From Lachnospiraceae bacterium (GTDB taxonomy: Bacteria; Bacillota; Clostridia; Lachnospirales; Lachnospiraceae): a stretch of 64,000 bases of DNA. The position numbers were made by a program, and so were the translations under genes. Below, piece after piece: positions 17,139-26,724 of the stretch (position 1 is the first letter of the stretch; each line of letters starts with the position of its first letter). Where the stretch lies: positions 62,001 through 126,000 of the forward strand of contig WSLY01000002.1 of the NCBI GenBank assembly GCA_013316825.1, read 5' to 3'. Under the pieces are notes generated by a model, which was given only the letters and a program-made list of their open reading frames with translations, did not search any database and was not told the origin of the DNA.

Positions 17139-18269
17139 CTATTTTAAATTTACATACTGGGATACAAAATCATGGATGACATTGGAGTACTCCACTACCT
17201 CCGGAGACGGCTGGTAATCTGTGTCGTCAAACAGATACTCATGCAGCCATTTTACATTGTCTACCAAATCGATTCCATATACGCAGCTTCCCTTTGCGCC
17301 AAGCGTATCAGAGCCTCTCATGCTCGCTTCGGGGAACCCTGTTTGGTCTACAATCTGATATTTTGAAATCTCACCGAGAAGTGCGATAATTTCATCTAAG
17401 CTGAAGGAAGTATATACATACTGTGAAACGTCGTTCGCCACTTTCACAAGCGTCTGCAAATCCGCCTGCTTTGCCTGCTCCGCGATGGCAAGGATAACTT
17501 CTCTCTGGGAAGCTGCTCTTGCAAAATCGTTACCGGTCTTGTAACGGATACGGCAGTACGCCGTAGCCTGCAGCCCGTTTAAAAGCTGATAGCCGGTATG
17601 TTCCACAGGCGTCCACGCTACTTTCATGTCCTCCGCCATCGTCTTCTGATAGCTGTTGATATGCAGAAGCTCTTCCTCATCCACATCAAGCCACACGCCG
17701 CCCAGCGCATCAATAGTAGCTGTCAGTCCGTCAAACCCTACCGTAACAAATTCTTTAATGTCCAAATCCAGATTGGTGTTGAGCATTTTTATCGCCTGCT
17801 CCGCACCGCCGTAGCTGTATGCAGAGTTACATTTTCCGTACTTATCGTTGCCGAGATTTAAATATGTATCCCGATAAACGCTTACAAGTTTTACATCACC
17901 CGTTTCCTCATTGATGGAAGCAATAATGATACAATCGCTCAAAGTACCCTTTGCGAGCTGGCCTGTTCTGGAATCCACACCAAAAAGTACGATATTCCTA
18001 TAGGTTTCCATGTTTTCATTTTCTGCCACCTGCGGGTTTATCACAATGTCTTCTTCATTGAAATCAACTGCAAAAAGCGGTCCCTTGTTGCCCGTGGAAT
18101 TGTTGTCCGCCTTGGTTCCAAAATCTTTGAACAGCCACAGCGCGCCCAACAATACTGCCAGCACTAAGATTTCGACTGCAAAGATAATAAATTTGCTTTT
18201 CTTCTTTCCTTTTGCCTTTTTTGTCTGTCCTGCCGCGGACGTTCTCCCTTTGTTTCCTTTTTCTGCCAT
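17139..18269 (-). CDS. LytR-CpsA-Psr family glycopolymer ligase
   Basis: LCP proteins transfer lipid-linked glycopolymers (teichoic acid, capsule) to peptidoglycan outside the cell. A Lys-rich cytoplasmic N-terminus precedes one transmembrane helix (FIIFAVEILVLAVLLGALWLF, about 28-48). The LCP domain begins at NIVLFGVDSRTG and contains LSDCIIIASI, SVYRDTYLNLG, a DALGGVWLDVDEEE stretch, GLQATAYCRIRY and RAASQREVI, with the conserved Arg and Asp residues. It has 376 residues. The ATG at 18269 follows GGAGATAAGG. Its place next to the polyprenyl-phosphate transferase fits attachment of the polymer made by this locus. Confidence 0.92.
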   Translation of the reverse strand: MAEKGNKGRTSAAGQTKKAKGKKKSKFIIFAVEILVLAVLLGALWLFKDFGTKADNNSTGNKGPLFAVDFNEEDIVINPQVAENENMETYRNIVLFGVDSRTGQLAKGTLSDCIIIASINEETGDVKLVSVYRDTYLNLGNDKYGKCNSAYSYGGAEQAIKMLNTNLDLDIKEFVTVGFDGLTATIDALGGVWLDVDEEELLHINSYQKTMAEDMKVAWTPVEHTGYQLLNGLQATAYCRIRYKTGNDFARAASQREVILAIAEQAKQADLQTLVKVANDVSQYVYTSFSLDEIIALLGEISKYQIVDQTGFPEASMRGSDTLGAKGSCVYGIDLVDNVKWLHEYLFDDTDYQPSPEVVEYSNVIHDFVSQYVNLK

Positions 18270-18307
18270 TTTTCCTTATCTCCTTATCCTCTGCTTCAGC
18301 CCAAAAG

Positions 18308-19738
18308 CTAATACGCATTTTTATTGATAAAACCTGTAAAAAAGGTTCGGAATATTATTTTAATATCCAAAAGCATGGACCAGTTTTCTATATAGTACAA
18401 ATCATATTCTATTCTCTTGCGTATGGAGGTATCGCCCCTGTAACCATTTACCTGTGCCCAGCCGGTCAGCCCCGGCCTTACCTGATGCTTCACCATGTAG
18501 CGGGGAATTTCCTCCTTAAACTTCTCCACAAAATGAGGACGCTCCGGTCTTGGCCCCACAAGGCTCATATCGCCCCGCAGAATATTGAAAAGCTGCGGCA
18601 GCTCGTCTAAGCTCGTCTTTCTGAGAATCCTGCCGATTCCTGTCACACGCGGGTCGTTTTTGACCGTCCACGCTTTCTGTTCCTCAGAAGGCTTCTGCTG
18701 CTCCATACTTCGGAATTTATACATATAAAAGGACTTGCTGTGCAGTCCGACACGCTCCTGTTTGAAAATAACAGGCCCTGGACTGCTTATCTTGACTGCG
18801 ATTGCCGCTATCAGCATAATCGGCGAGGTTATGACAATACCCGCCAAAGAACCCACAATATCCACCAGCCGCTTTGCCACACTGTTTAACGTATTGCTGA
18901 GCGGCACATAACGGATATTGATAACAGGAAGTCCCATCAAATCCTCCGTGTAAGGCCTGCTTGGTATCATGCTGTTATAGTCCGGTATAAATTTAGTATG
19001 CACACCAAACTTCTCGCAAATGCTTACAATCTCTTCCAGTCTGTCATAGTCCTTTAAGGAAAGCGTAATGGCGATTTCATCCAGTTCGTTTTCCGGCAGT
19101 ATTTCATGCAGGTTATCAATTTTTCCCAAAACCTTGACGCCGCGGTAAAGTGTCCCCGCAGGTACAAAATCGTCTAAGATGCCGCATACCACATAACCCC
19201 ATTCCGGATTGCCTAAAATCCGGTTGATATATTCCTCGCCTGCTCTGGAATAGCCCGCCAGCAGAATGTGCTTGAGATTGCGTCCTTTCGCACGCAGGGT
19301 GCGAAGCGTCTTTCTGACAATCAGGCGCGACAGGGAAGTCAGCCCAATGTTCAGCACATAAAAGATGAAAAACATCTTGCGGGAATAATCATTCAGTTTG
19401 ACAATATAAAGCAAAACGATAATGGCTACCAACCCGATTGTATTGGCGCAAAAAATACTGTAAATTTCCCTGCCGTATCCGGAAGTCCTCTGTGGTTTGT
19501 ATACATTACAGTAGTAATATAGCAGGATATAAGCCGGCACAATGACAATCAGCGCCCGCATATAGGATTCCATCGGCAGAATACCTACCTCCGGTCCAAA
19601 ATCGTTGAATATCTCAAAATGCAGGAACCATGCCACCGCGTATGAAATTATGACTATCAGTACGTCCATAATCAGGTGCAGCCTGTTAAAGAGCTTTTGG
19701 TTATCTTTAATCATACCTGCATCACCTGCTTCATTCAC
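18308..19738 (-). CDS. Undecaprenyl-phosphate sugar phosphotransferase (initiating)
   Basis: Membrane enzyme that starts a lipid-linked repeat unit by moving a sugar-1-phosphate onto undecaprenyl phosphate. Residues 1-130 hold about four transmembrane helices, then a CoA-binding/Rossmann-like region (ILLAGYSRAGEEYI, about 155) and a further hydrophobic segment (IVGSLAGIVITSPIML). The C-terminal catalytic domain has KQERVGLHSKSFYMYKFRSM, TSLDELPQLFNILRGDMSLVGPRP, and VRPGLTGWAQVNG. At 476 residues it matches the CpsE/WbaP/WcaJ type. Galactose or glucose specificity cannot be told. It has its own promoter just upstream. Confidence 0.93.
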   Translation of the reverse strand: MNEAGDAGMIKDNQKLFNRLHLIMDVLIVIISYAVAWFLHFEIFNDFGPEVGILPMESYMRALIVIVPAYILLYYYCNVYKPQRTSGYGREIYSIFCANTIGLVAIIVLLYIVKLNDYSRKMFFIFYVLNIGLTSLSRLIVRKTLRTLRAKGRNLKHILLAGYSRAGEEYINRILGNPEWGYVVCGILDDFVPAGTLYRGVKVLGKIDNLHEILPENELDEIAITLSLKDYDRLEEIVSICEKFGVHTKFIPDYNSMIPSRPYTEDLMGLPVINIRYVPLSNTLNSVAKRLVDIVGSLAGIVITSPIMLIAAIAVKISSPGPVIFKQERVGLHSKSFYMYKFRSMEQQKPSEEQKAWTVKNDPRVTGIGRILRKTSLDELPQLFNILRGDMSLVGPRPERPHFVEKFKEEIPRYMVKHQVRPGLTGWAQVNGYRGDTSIRKRIEYDLYYIENWSMLLDIKIIFRTFFTGFINKNAY

Positions 19739-19764
19739 TTTCCGAATTAAGATTAAAAAAAGAA

Positions 19765-19803
19765 TGTATCATAATTGTATCATTTAGACATCTATCTTGT
19801 TAA
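19765..19803 (-). promoter_or_regulatory. Promoter of the initiating transferase with direct repeats
   Basis: Minus-strand TTAACA (19798-19803) and TACAAT (19774-19779) are 18 bases apart. ATGATACA occurs twice as perfect direct repeats (19765-19772 and 19776-19783), spaced 11 bases start to start and covering the -10 box. That spacing puts both copies on one DNA face. Confidence 0.6.
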
Positions 19804-19805
19804 TT

Positions 19806-20762
19806 TTACAAACGGCGCAGAATATTACGCCACAATTCCCACTGTATTCGGCAATAACAGCCAAGCTGCTCCATGCGAAACGGCACCTTCCGCTTTCTTC
19901 CTTCCACAGAAAAGCAGCGTTTTGCTCCCCGTATACAGCCTTTTACATACGTAATTCCCATACCTTTTTGAAAAAAGAAAAGCGTTTTTATCAAAAAACC
20001 CGCAAAAAGCAACGGCAGATTTAACAGCCACTGAAAAAAGGGCATGTTCTTTCCTATCACATAAACGCTGTTTGCCGAGGAAAGCTTTGTTTTAAACGTA
20101 TTATAACGGGAACCGCTGGCGGCGCTGCCCGCGTGCAGCACGGCGGCGGAAGGCTCGTACCGGTTCTCATAGCCGTAAATGCGGGCCCGCCAGCCAATAT
20201 CCAAATCCTCCAGATAGGCAAAATGCAGTTCGTCAAAATAGCCGATTTTTTCAAATACGGACTTTCTGTAAATGGCAGCGCCCGCACAGGCGGAAAAAAC
20301 CCTTGCCGGCACATTATATTTCTCCTGCGGCTTTCCCTTGCCCCTCGCAAACGCCCACCCCAGCGCACAGTACAAATCACCGGCGCTGTCAATGATTGTC
20401 TCGTTTTTCATATCCAACATCTTAGCGCCCACGGAAAAAATACGCTCCGATTTTTGGATGGCGCAAAGAAGCGCCTCCGTAAATCCCGCTTTCACCTTCG
20501 TATCGTTGTTAAGCAGGATAACATAGGGCGTCACGGCTTTTCTGATGCCAATATTGACGGCTTTGCTAAAGCCGGTATTTTCCGTAAGACATATGAGCCC
20601 CACTTCGGGATGATTTTCCCTTATCCACGCCTGACTGCCGTCCGTGGAACCGTTGTCCACCACAAGAATATGGGCAGGATAAGACTGCGCCTCAAGGGAC
20701 GAAAGGCAGTCCGCTAAAAAGCGCAGTCCGTTATAATTCGGAATCACGATGGTTACTTCCAC
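19806..20762 (-). CDS. Family 2 glycosyltransferase (WcaA/rhamnosyltransferase type)
   Basis: GT-A enzyme of 318 residues. It starts VEVTIVIPNYNGLRFL; VVDNGSTDGS, LTENTGFSKAVNIGI and LLNNDTKV (DxD-like) are typical of the GT2 family. FDELHFAYLEDLDIGWRARIYG is the usual C-terminal acidic motif. The C-terminus has one hydrophobic stretch (FFQWLLNLPLLFAGFLIKTLFFF), probably membrane-associating. I start at the GTG at 20762, because GGAGGAG lies five bases before it and the domain begins there. It overlaps the end of the upstream GT by 10 bases, which indicates translational coupling. Confidence 0.88.
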   Translation of the reverse strand: MEVTIVIPNYNGLRFLADCLSSLEAQSYPAHILVVDNGSTDGSQAWIRENHPEVGLICLTENTGFSKAVNIGIRKAVTPYVILLNNDTKVKAGFTEALLCAIQKSERIFSVGAKMLDMKNETIIDSAGDLYCALGWAFARGKGKPQEKYNVPARVFSACAGAAIYRKSVFEKIGYFDELHFAYLEDLDIGWRARIYGYENRYEPSAAVLHAGSAASGSRYNTFKTKLSSANSVYVIGKNMPFFQWLLNLPLLFAGFLIKTLFFFQKGMGITYVKGCIRGAKRCFSVEGRKRKVPFRMEQLGCYCRIQWELWRNILRRL

Positions 20763-22345
20763 TGTTTCTCCTCCCCGCGCGGCGTCCGCCGCGCCCGTAG
20801 ATTCTGCGCCCTGTGCTCCTTTTTCTTTGTCAGTGCCGGCTCCCACACAATACGGTATCCCGCTTCCCTGACTGCGCGGCACAGCTCCACGCTGATGCGG
20901 CAGTATTCTGCATCGGTAAGCCCAAGCTGTTTCCAACCGGATAAAAGCCCATTCCCATCAAGATACAATCCGGCTGCCGCCTTCTGTGCATACTGAGCTC
21001 TTTTGCCTTCATACTGCGTACACAGGGACATAAAAGCTTTTTCCACCGTTTTTCTGACAAGGGGAAGCAAATGCGGCTGTATTTCCATACAGCGGATATC
21101 CACCGCTGCCGCCTCCTGTGCCAGCGCCGCCCTGTTCATATAACCGCCGAATCCGGCAAACATCCCCAGATAAGGACATTGTCCCTTCTCCGTATAGATG
21201 CCGCCCGCGATGCGCCGCCAGCTCCCCAGTATCCTGCCGCCTTTTATGCCAACACCGCTTCTCTGTTTTAAAATGCCTCCCTCGTACCGGATTTTATGGT
21301 AGCCCATATGCCCCGTTGCAAGAGCCTGTCCCTTTATCCCGCTGCTTTTTATAAAGTCTGCCGCCGCTCTTCGGGAAGCCTCGTAAGCATAATCCTTGCT
21401 CTGCGGATTTGCCGCCGTTGAATTCTCATGGCAGCGCCAATGATACAGTACTTTTGGAATATGGCAAATCTGCCTTTCCGCGGCAACAGGCCAAAACACA
21501 TCCTCTCTCTTGTCGTGCCGCGCTGCGGCAGTCCCGCTTACGGCGGCTGTGGAACCGCCGTCCGCCGCTGTCTTCTGCCCCTTGTCCTGATACTCCGAAA
21601 AAATAGCGCGGACCGCACGCAGCGCAATATCATAGTCCTGCGAACCGTCGAATTCCTGACGGAAACCAATCCGCTTCATCAGCGCCGCTTCCATTATCAT
21701 AAAATGACAAATGTAATTATTTGTCAGAAAAAGCTCCAGGTTAAAATCCGTCTTTTTATGGCACTCAAAATAGTATGTCCCGCTTTCGTCACATTTATCT
21801 TCGTCCGAATAAAGAAGACGCAAATTCACTCCTTTTTCTTTGGCACGCGCTATCGCCGACGCCGCCCAAAACAGCGCATCCGGCGTCAGCATATCATCAT
21901 GGTCCAAAAGCCCGATAAAGCTGCCCGACGCCGCCTGCAATGCTTCATTTGTATTTTTTGAAATTCCTTTATTTTGCGAAAGATGAAGATATCGAATCCT
22001 TGTGTCCCGATACTCCCTGACTATACTGCCCACACTGTCATCTTCCGTGGCGTCCGCTACAATCAGTTCAAAATGCGCATAGCTCTGCCCGAGGACGGAA
22101 GCAAGCAGGGCGCGCAAATACCGCTCGTCCGTACGGTACGCGGGAACCAGTATGCTGAAAAGCACACCGCCCTCCTTTGTCCTCTCCCGCTGTGCGTCAA
22201 GTATCTCTTCAGACGGCGCCCTATAGCTGTATGGGACTTCTTTTGTCAGTAAACGTTCCAAGGCTGCGAGAAAAGTTTCCCGCAGCCCGTTTTTTTTGAA
22301 ATAATTTATGGTTTTCCTAAAATTGGCAATCGTAAGCTTAGACAT
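20753..22345 (-). CDS. Family 2 glycosyltransferase
   Basis: A 530-residue protein. The first half is a GT2 domain: FSILVPAYRTDERYLRALLASVLGQ (about 57-82), VADATEDDS, QNKGISKNTNEAL and IGLLDHDDML (the DxD region), with YSDEDK and GSQDYDIALR following. The second half (from about 345) is a weaker region with NPQSKDYAYEASRRAAADF and a probable truncated or diverged second GT domain (MFAGFGGYMNRAALAQEAAA). The start ATG at 22345 has AAAGGAG upstream. It belongs to the same run as the neighbouring GT, with a 10-base overlap downstream. Acceptor and sugar are unknown. Confidence 0.85.
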   Translation of the reverse strand: MSKLTIANFRKTINYFKKNGLRETFLAALERLLTKEVPYSYRAPSEEILDAQRERTKEGGVLFSILVPAYRTDERYLRALLASVLGQSYAHFELIVADATEDDSVGSIVREYRDTRIRYLHLSQNKGISKNTNEALQAASGSFIGLLDHDDMLTPDALFWAASAIARAKEKGVNLRLLYSDEDKCDESGTYYFECHKKTDFNLELFLTNNYICHFMIMEAALMKRIGFRQEFDGSQDYDIALRAVRAIFSEYQDKGQKTAADGGSTAAVSGTAAARHDKREDVFWPVAAERQICHIPKVLYHWRCHENSTAANPQSKDYAYEASRRAAADFIKSSGIKGQALATGHMGYHKIRYEGGILKQRSGVGIKGGRILGSWRRIAGGIYTEKGQCPYLGMFAGFGGYMNRAALAQEAAAVDIRCMEIQPHLLPLVRKTVEKAFMSLCTQYEGKRAQYAQKAAAGLYLDGNGLLSGWKQLGLTDAEYCRISVELCRAVREAGYRIVWEPALTKKKEHRAQNLRARRTPRGEEKQWK

Positions 22346-22354
22346 GCTGCTCCT

Positions 22355-24076
22355 TTACAGAACCGCCTTTAAATCCTCTGTCAGTTTTGTTACCTTATCT
22401 GCTGCATCCGCAAGACTGCTTCCCTTTACGCCCATGTAGAACTTAATCTTTGGCTCCGTACCGGAGGGACGCGCGCAGCACCAGAAATTATCCGGCAGCT
22501 CAAAGTAAAGCACATTGGACTTCGGCAGTCCGGTCCCTGTTACGCTGCCCGTCTCCATGTCTACAATCTTATCCTCTTCATAATCACGGAAACGAAGCAC
22601 CTTTAAATCCCCAAATGCCTTGGGCGGATTCTTGCGCAGCTTATCCATAATTTCCGCAATCTGCCTTGCGCCGTCCACACCCTTTAAGGTTATGGTGTAC
22701 TGTGTCTCTTTAAAATATCCGTACTTCTCGTACATCTCCAACATCATGTCCCAGAGCGTCTTGCCTTCCTTCTTACAGTATGCCGCAACCTCGCAGAGAC
22801 ACATCACTGCAACACATGCGTCCTTGTCTCTGGCATGGGTGCCTGCCAGACAGCCGTAGCTTTCCTCTAAGCCAAACACATAATTGTTGGAGCCGGTCTG
22901 CTCAAACAGCTTAATCTGCTCGCCGATAAACTTAAAGCCGGTCAGCACCTCTATCATCTTTACGCCGTAAGCCTTGGTAATCACGTCCGCCATATTGGTC
23001 GTCACAATCGTGGTAACCAGCGCCGGGTTCTCAGGCATGGTGCCGGTCTTTGTCTTTTCGCGCAAAATATACTCTGCTATCAGCATACCGGACATATTGC
23101 CTGTAAAGGGAACATATTCCCCTGTCTTTGTATCCTTTGCATATACGCCCAAACGATCCGCATCGGGGTCGGTGGCAAGGACAATGTCCGCATCCTTTTC
23201 CTTTGCCAGACGCAGCGCATAAGTAAACGCCTTCGGGTCTTCGGGATTGGGGTAATCCAGCGTGGTAAAGTTCGGGTCGGGATTCTCCTGCTCCGGCACC
23301 ACATATACATTTTTAAAGCCCAGCTCGGAAAGCACTCTTCTCACCGGCTTATTTCCGGTTCCGCAGAGCGGTGTGTATACAATCTTGATATCGTCGGCCA
23401 CCTCAGCAATCACTTCGGGATGGATAATCTGCTTCTTTAACTCCGCCATGTACGCATCGTCAATTTCTGCGCCGATAACTTCATAGAGTCCGGCAGCCTT
23501 TGCTGCATCCTTGTCCATGGTTTTTACCGTATTATAGTCCGTGATGGCGTTTACCTGGGCAATAATTTCCTTATCCTTGGGCGCCGTTATCTGTGCGCCG
23601 TCCTCCCAGTATACCTTGTAGCCGTTATACTCAGGCGGATTATGGCTTGCCGTCACCACGATGCCGGAAATGCAGCCAAGAGTGCGGAGTGCAAAGGAAA
23701 GCTCCGGTGTCGGACGAAGGGACTCAAATACATAAGCCTTGATACCGTTTGCCGCCAGACAGCAAGCCGCCGTATCCGCAAATTCAGGAGACATCCTGCG
23801 GGAATCGTAGGCAATCGCCACGCTCTTTTTGTCACTGTCCTGTTTTAAAATATAATTGGCAAGTCCCTGCGTCGCCTTACGCACGGTGTAGACATTCATG
23901 CGGTTGGTGCCGGCGCCAATGACGCCGCGAAGCCCGCCCGTACCAAACTCCAAATCTTTATAAAAGCGGTCTTCTACTTCCTTCTCATCGTCCTTGATGG
24001 CAGAAAGCTCCTGCTTTGTCGCCTCGTCAAAATAGTCGTTTTCCAGCCAGAACTGAAACTTGCTCTTATAGTCCAT
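22355..24076 (-). CDS. pgm: Phosphoglucomutase/phosphomannomutase
   Basis: Alpha-D-phosphohexomutase that interconverts hexose-6-phosphate and hexose-1-phosphate, feeding nucleotide-sugar synthesis such as the dTDP and UDP sugars of this locus. The phosphoserine loop is VVTASHNPPEYNGYK, the metal loop DPDADRLG, the sugar loop GLEESYGCLAG and the phosphate-binding loop RPSGTEPKIKFY. Its 573 residues match the PgcA group of Firmicutes. I use the ATG at 24076 because AGGAGGG lies upstream; the longer frame is unsupported. A TATACT hexamer lies just after the previous gene, so it may have its own promoter. Confidence 0.95.
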   Translation of the reverse strand: MDYKSKFQFWLENDYFDEATKQELSAIKDDEKEVEDRFYKDLEFGTGGLRGVIGAGTNRMNVYTVRKATQGLANYILKQDSDKKSVAIAYDSRRMSPEFADTAACCLAANGIKAYVFESLRPTPELSFALRTLGCISGIVVTASHNPPEYNGYKVYWEDGAQITAPKDKEIIAQVNAITDYNTVKTMDKDAAKAAGLYEVIGAEIDDAYMAELKKQIIHPEVIAEVADDIKIVYTPLCGTGNKPVRRVLSELGFKNVYVVPEQENPDPNFTTLDYPNPEDPKAFTYALRLAKEKDADIVLATDPDADRLGVYAKDTKTGEYVPFTGNMSGMLIAEYILREKTKTGTMPENPALVTTIVTTNMADVITKAYGVKMIEVLTGFKFIGEQIKLFEQTGSNNYVFGLEESYGCLAGTHARDKDACVAVMCLCEVAAYCKKEGKTLWDMMLEMYEKYGYFKETQYTITLKGVDGARQIAEIMDKLRKNPPKAFGDLKVLRFRDYEEDKIVDMETGSVTGTGLPKSNVLYFELPDNFWCCARPSGTEPKIKFYMGVKGSSLADAADKVTKLTEDLKAVL

Positions 24077-24160
24077 AACATACCCTCCTAAAATAAAAAC
24101 TTTATTTTGTATACCCCCATCTATTCCGCGGCATACATTCTGCATACAGTATAACAGATT

Positions 24161-26179
24161 CTATTTCACTTTTAAAGAAAAATCGCTTCTGTCCAAAGAG
24201 AAATTGGGATTGTAATAAGGGTCCCCTGCCGCCAGCGCTTTCTTCCATTTCTCCCTGAAATGCGCCGACTCCGCATTGTAGCGTTCCGCCTTTTCCCCTG
24301 TATCATCCAGCCCTCTCGAGGCTGATTCGTAGTGATAGAGCTCCGCAAAAGGCGTAAAGACATTAAGAAGTCCCTTTTCCCGCAGCTTTAAGCAGAAATC
24401 CACGTCATTTAAGGATACGGCAAAGCTCTCATCCAATCCGCCCGCCGCCTCGTATACTTTCTTTTTTACCATGAGACAGGCGCCCGTGACCGCCGATACA
24501 TTCTGGGCGTAACAGAGCCGTCCCATATAGCCTAAGTTCTGTCTGGGCTGCTTGTAGTGAGTGTGTCCCGCCGTCCTGTGTGCACCCAGACCAATGACGA
24601 CGCCTGCGTGCTGTATGGTCTTGTCCGCATAGTAGAGTTTGCCGCCCACGGCGCCGACATCTTCTCTTTGGGCATACATCAAAAGCTCCTCCAGCCAGTT
24701 GACGCTGATAACCTCCGTATCATTGTTCAAAAGCAGTACATACTCGCCCGACGCCTGCGAGACGCCCAGATTGTTGATGGCGGAATAGTTGAAACCGCCC
24801 TTATAGGTGACAAGCTTCACCCTTTCCTCGTCCTTCAGCTCCTCATAATAGGAAAAAATCTCCTGCCCCGTGCTATTATTTTCCACCACGATAATCTCGT
24901 AATTGTCATAGGTAGATTTTTCCAAAACAGAAGAAATACACCTGTGCAAATCCTCCCTGTGGTCCTTATTGGCAATGACAACGGATATCTTAGGATTCCC
25001 GATAATCTGATACCGGATACGGAAAATCGTCTCAAAAGCCCTTGTGCTTTCTATTTTAAAATTGGTAAAACCGTGCGTCCTTAAATGGTCGGCAACTGCG
25101 CCCTTTGCCGCCTGTATAGCATAAGGCTTTGCATCGATGCCGGACGCCACGCTTCCCTCATGGGAGCGCCAGTAATAGAGCAGTCTGGGAATATGCACGA
25201 TTTTTTCCGCCCTGTCCGTCAGCCGCAGTATCATATCATGGTCCTGACTGCCGTTAAATTTCGTCCGGAAAAGCTCCGTTCCTTCCATCAGCCGCTTTGC
25301 AAACACACTGAAATGACAGATATAGTTGTTGGCGCGCAGGTTGTCCGGCGCATAGTCCGGCTTAAAATGCATAGTCAGCATCCGATTAATGTCGCTGCCC
25401 TTAAAGGTCGTCTCGTCACAGTACAAATAATCCGCCCCCTGCTCGTTAATCGCCTGCACATAAGCAAAGAGCGCACTCGGATGCAGGATATCGTCGTGGT
25501 CGAACAGACCTACATAATCTCCCGTCGCCATTTCGTAACATGCGTTCGTATTTCCTGCAATTCCTTCATTTTTTGCAAGCTTGCGGTATACAATCCTGCT
25601 TTCCGGCAAGACTTTTACGCCCTGCACCGCTCCCTCTGATTCCTGCCTCTTTGCCGCCAGATACGCGTCATCCTTCTTTTTATATTCCCGACAAATATCT
25701 CCCACATAGCCATGCTCTGCATCGGAACCGTCCGCCAGACAGAGCTCCCAGTTTTCATAAGTCTGTGCCAGCACGGAATCCAGCATTTCACGCAAAAAAA
25801 CCTCCGGCGTATTATAGAGGGGCACCAGAATACTCACCTTTACCGGACGGGCAAAAACCGTCTCCCGCTCTTTCGCCGCCTGCTTTGGCGCAGGGAAGCT
25901 CGCCGTGCCAAACTGCGCCTTGGCTGCCCGCTCCCGCTTTTTGTATGCTATCTTTGCCGCAATGCCTTTCGGTCCGCCGCAGTTTGTCACCCGCCTTGCC
26001 TGTCGTATTCCAAAATGCATCAGGCTGCGCAGCGGCTTGCTGATTTTCCAGAGCGGATTGTTTTTGATGCGGTCCAGCTTAAACTGCAATTCCTCATTGC
26101 CCGCCTCCAAATCGGCTATCCTTCCCGCCAACTCTGCATTTTTAATATGTTCCTGTTCGTATGCCTCTTTGTAATCCAT
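24161..26179 (-). CDS. Two-domain family 2 glycosyltransferase
   Basis: A 672-residue protein with a short coiled coil (residues about 10-45, KNAELAGRIADLEAGNEELQ) and two GT2 domains. Domain A, about 100-330, has VSILVPLYNTPEVFLREMLDSVLAQ, LADGSDAEHGY and VGLFDHDDIL. Domain B, about 385-620, has ISVVIANKDHREDLHRCISS, IVVENNSTGQEI and LLLNNDTEV with LNDVDFCLKLREKG. This resembles O-antigen and rhamnan synthases of the WbbL/WsaE style that add two linkages. The ATG at 26179 follows GGGAGAGG. It probably shares a transcript with the downstream pgm and GT genes. Confidence 0.9.
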   Translation of the reverse strand: MDYKEAYEQEHIKNAELAGRIADLEAGNEELQFKLDRIKNNPLWKISKPLRSLMHFGIRQARRVTNCGGPKGIAAKIAYKKRERAAKAQFGTASFPAPKQAAKERETVFARPVKVSILVPLYNTPEVFLREMLDSVLAQTYENWELCLADGSDAEHGYVGDICREYKKKDDAYLAAKRQESEGAVQGVKVLPESRIVYRKLAKNEGIAGNTNACYEMATGDYVGLFDHDDILHPSALFAYVQAINEQGADYLYCDETTFKGSDINRMLTMHFKPDYAPDNLRANNYICHFSVFAKRLMEGTELFRTKFNGSQDHDMILRLTDRAEKIVHIPRLLYYWRSHEGSVASGIDAKPYAIQAAKGAVADHLRTHGFTNFKIESTRAFETIFRIRYQIIGNPKISVVIANKDHREDLHRCISSVLEKSTYDNYEIIVVENNSTGQEIFSYYEELKDEERVKLVTYKGGFNYSAINNLGVSQASGEYVLLLNNDTEVISVNWLEELLMYAQREDVGAVGGKLYYADKTIQHAGVVIGLGAHRTAGHTHYKQPRQNLGYMGRLCYAQNVSAVTGACLMVKKKVYEAAGGLDESFAVSLNDVDFCLKLREKGLLNVFTPFAELYHYESASRGLDDTGEKAERYNAESAHFREKWKKALAAGDPYYNPNFSLDRSDFSLKVK

Positions 26180-26227
26180 GTCGCCTCTCCCAACTGCCAA
26201 ACCCAACATCCTGCTCTCTGACGCAGG

Positions 26228-26617
26228 CTATTTTCCAATCAGCTTATCCTGATTTAAAATGTGGTTTACCAGCCAATCCGTCACGATACGCAGCATCTCC
26301 TCGATGGTCTCATCCTGATTTTCGTCGATGGCATCCAAATCCCACTCGTCCATAATCTGACGCAGCGCGTCATGCTGGCTTTTCTGGGTAAACATCCTTT
26401 TATACCCGATGGACTCCATATACGCCTCCTCATGGGCAAAGTGCGTCAGCGTATATTCCCTTAATTCCTCTAAAATCGCTCTGATATTGTCGTACTTGTC
26501 AGGTATGAACTCCTCGCATTTTAAGGTATAGAGTTCATCTGCAATTTCAAACAGCCTTTTATGCTCCTTGTCAATTTCCTCTATTCCTGTCAAAAACTCC
26601 TCTTTCAATTCATACAT
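26228..26617 (-). CDS. Bacteriohemerythrin
   Basis: A 129-residue four-helix protein that binds O2 through a non-heme di-iron centre. Ligands expected from the family are visible: His19 (DKEHKRLF), His59 and Glu63 (THFAHEEAYM), His82 (SQHDALRQ), His119 and Asp124 (NHILNQDKLIG). The ATG at 26617 follows GGCGAGG; 105 bases of open frame before it lack support. It lies between two GT genes of the polysaccharide operon, where oxygen storage or sensing has no obvious role. A dispersed repeat sits directly upstream, so the gene may have been inserted here. Confidence 0.92.
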   Translation of the reverse strand: MYELKEEFLTGIEEIDKEHKRLFEIADELYTLKCEEFIPDKYDNIRAILEELREYTLTHFAHEEAYMESIGYKRMFTQKSQHDALRQIMDEWDLDAIDENQDETIEEMLRIVTDWLVNHILNQDKLIGK

Positions 26618-26650
26618 AAAGTTTCCTCGCCTTCTTACGCTTTCTTTTTT

Positions 26651-26724
26651 AGGCAATTGCAAAACGCTTATTTGCCGGCTCCGAATTGTGCAGCTTGTAT
26701 AGTCACTGCGTTTCGCAATCACCT
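26651..26724. repeat. Short dispersed repeat, copy B, with inverted ends
   Basis: AGGCAATTGCAAAACGC (26651-26667) and GCGTTTCGCAATCACCT (26708-26724) are inverted copies with three mismatches. The middle contains CTCCGAATTGTGCAGC, shared with copy C. The right arm runs 22 bases into the end of the upstream glycosyltransferase gene and so supplies its last codons. Confidence 0.55.
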
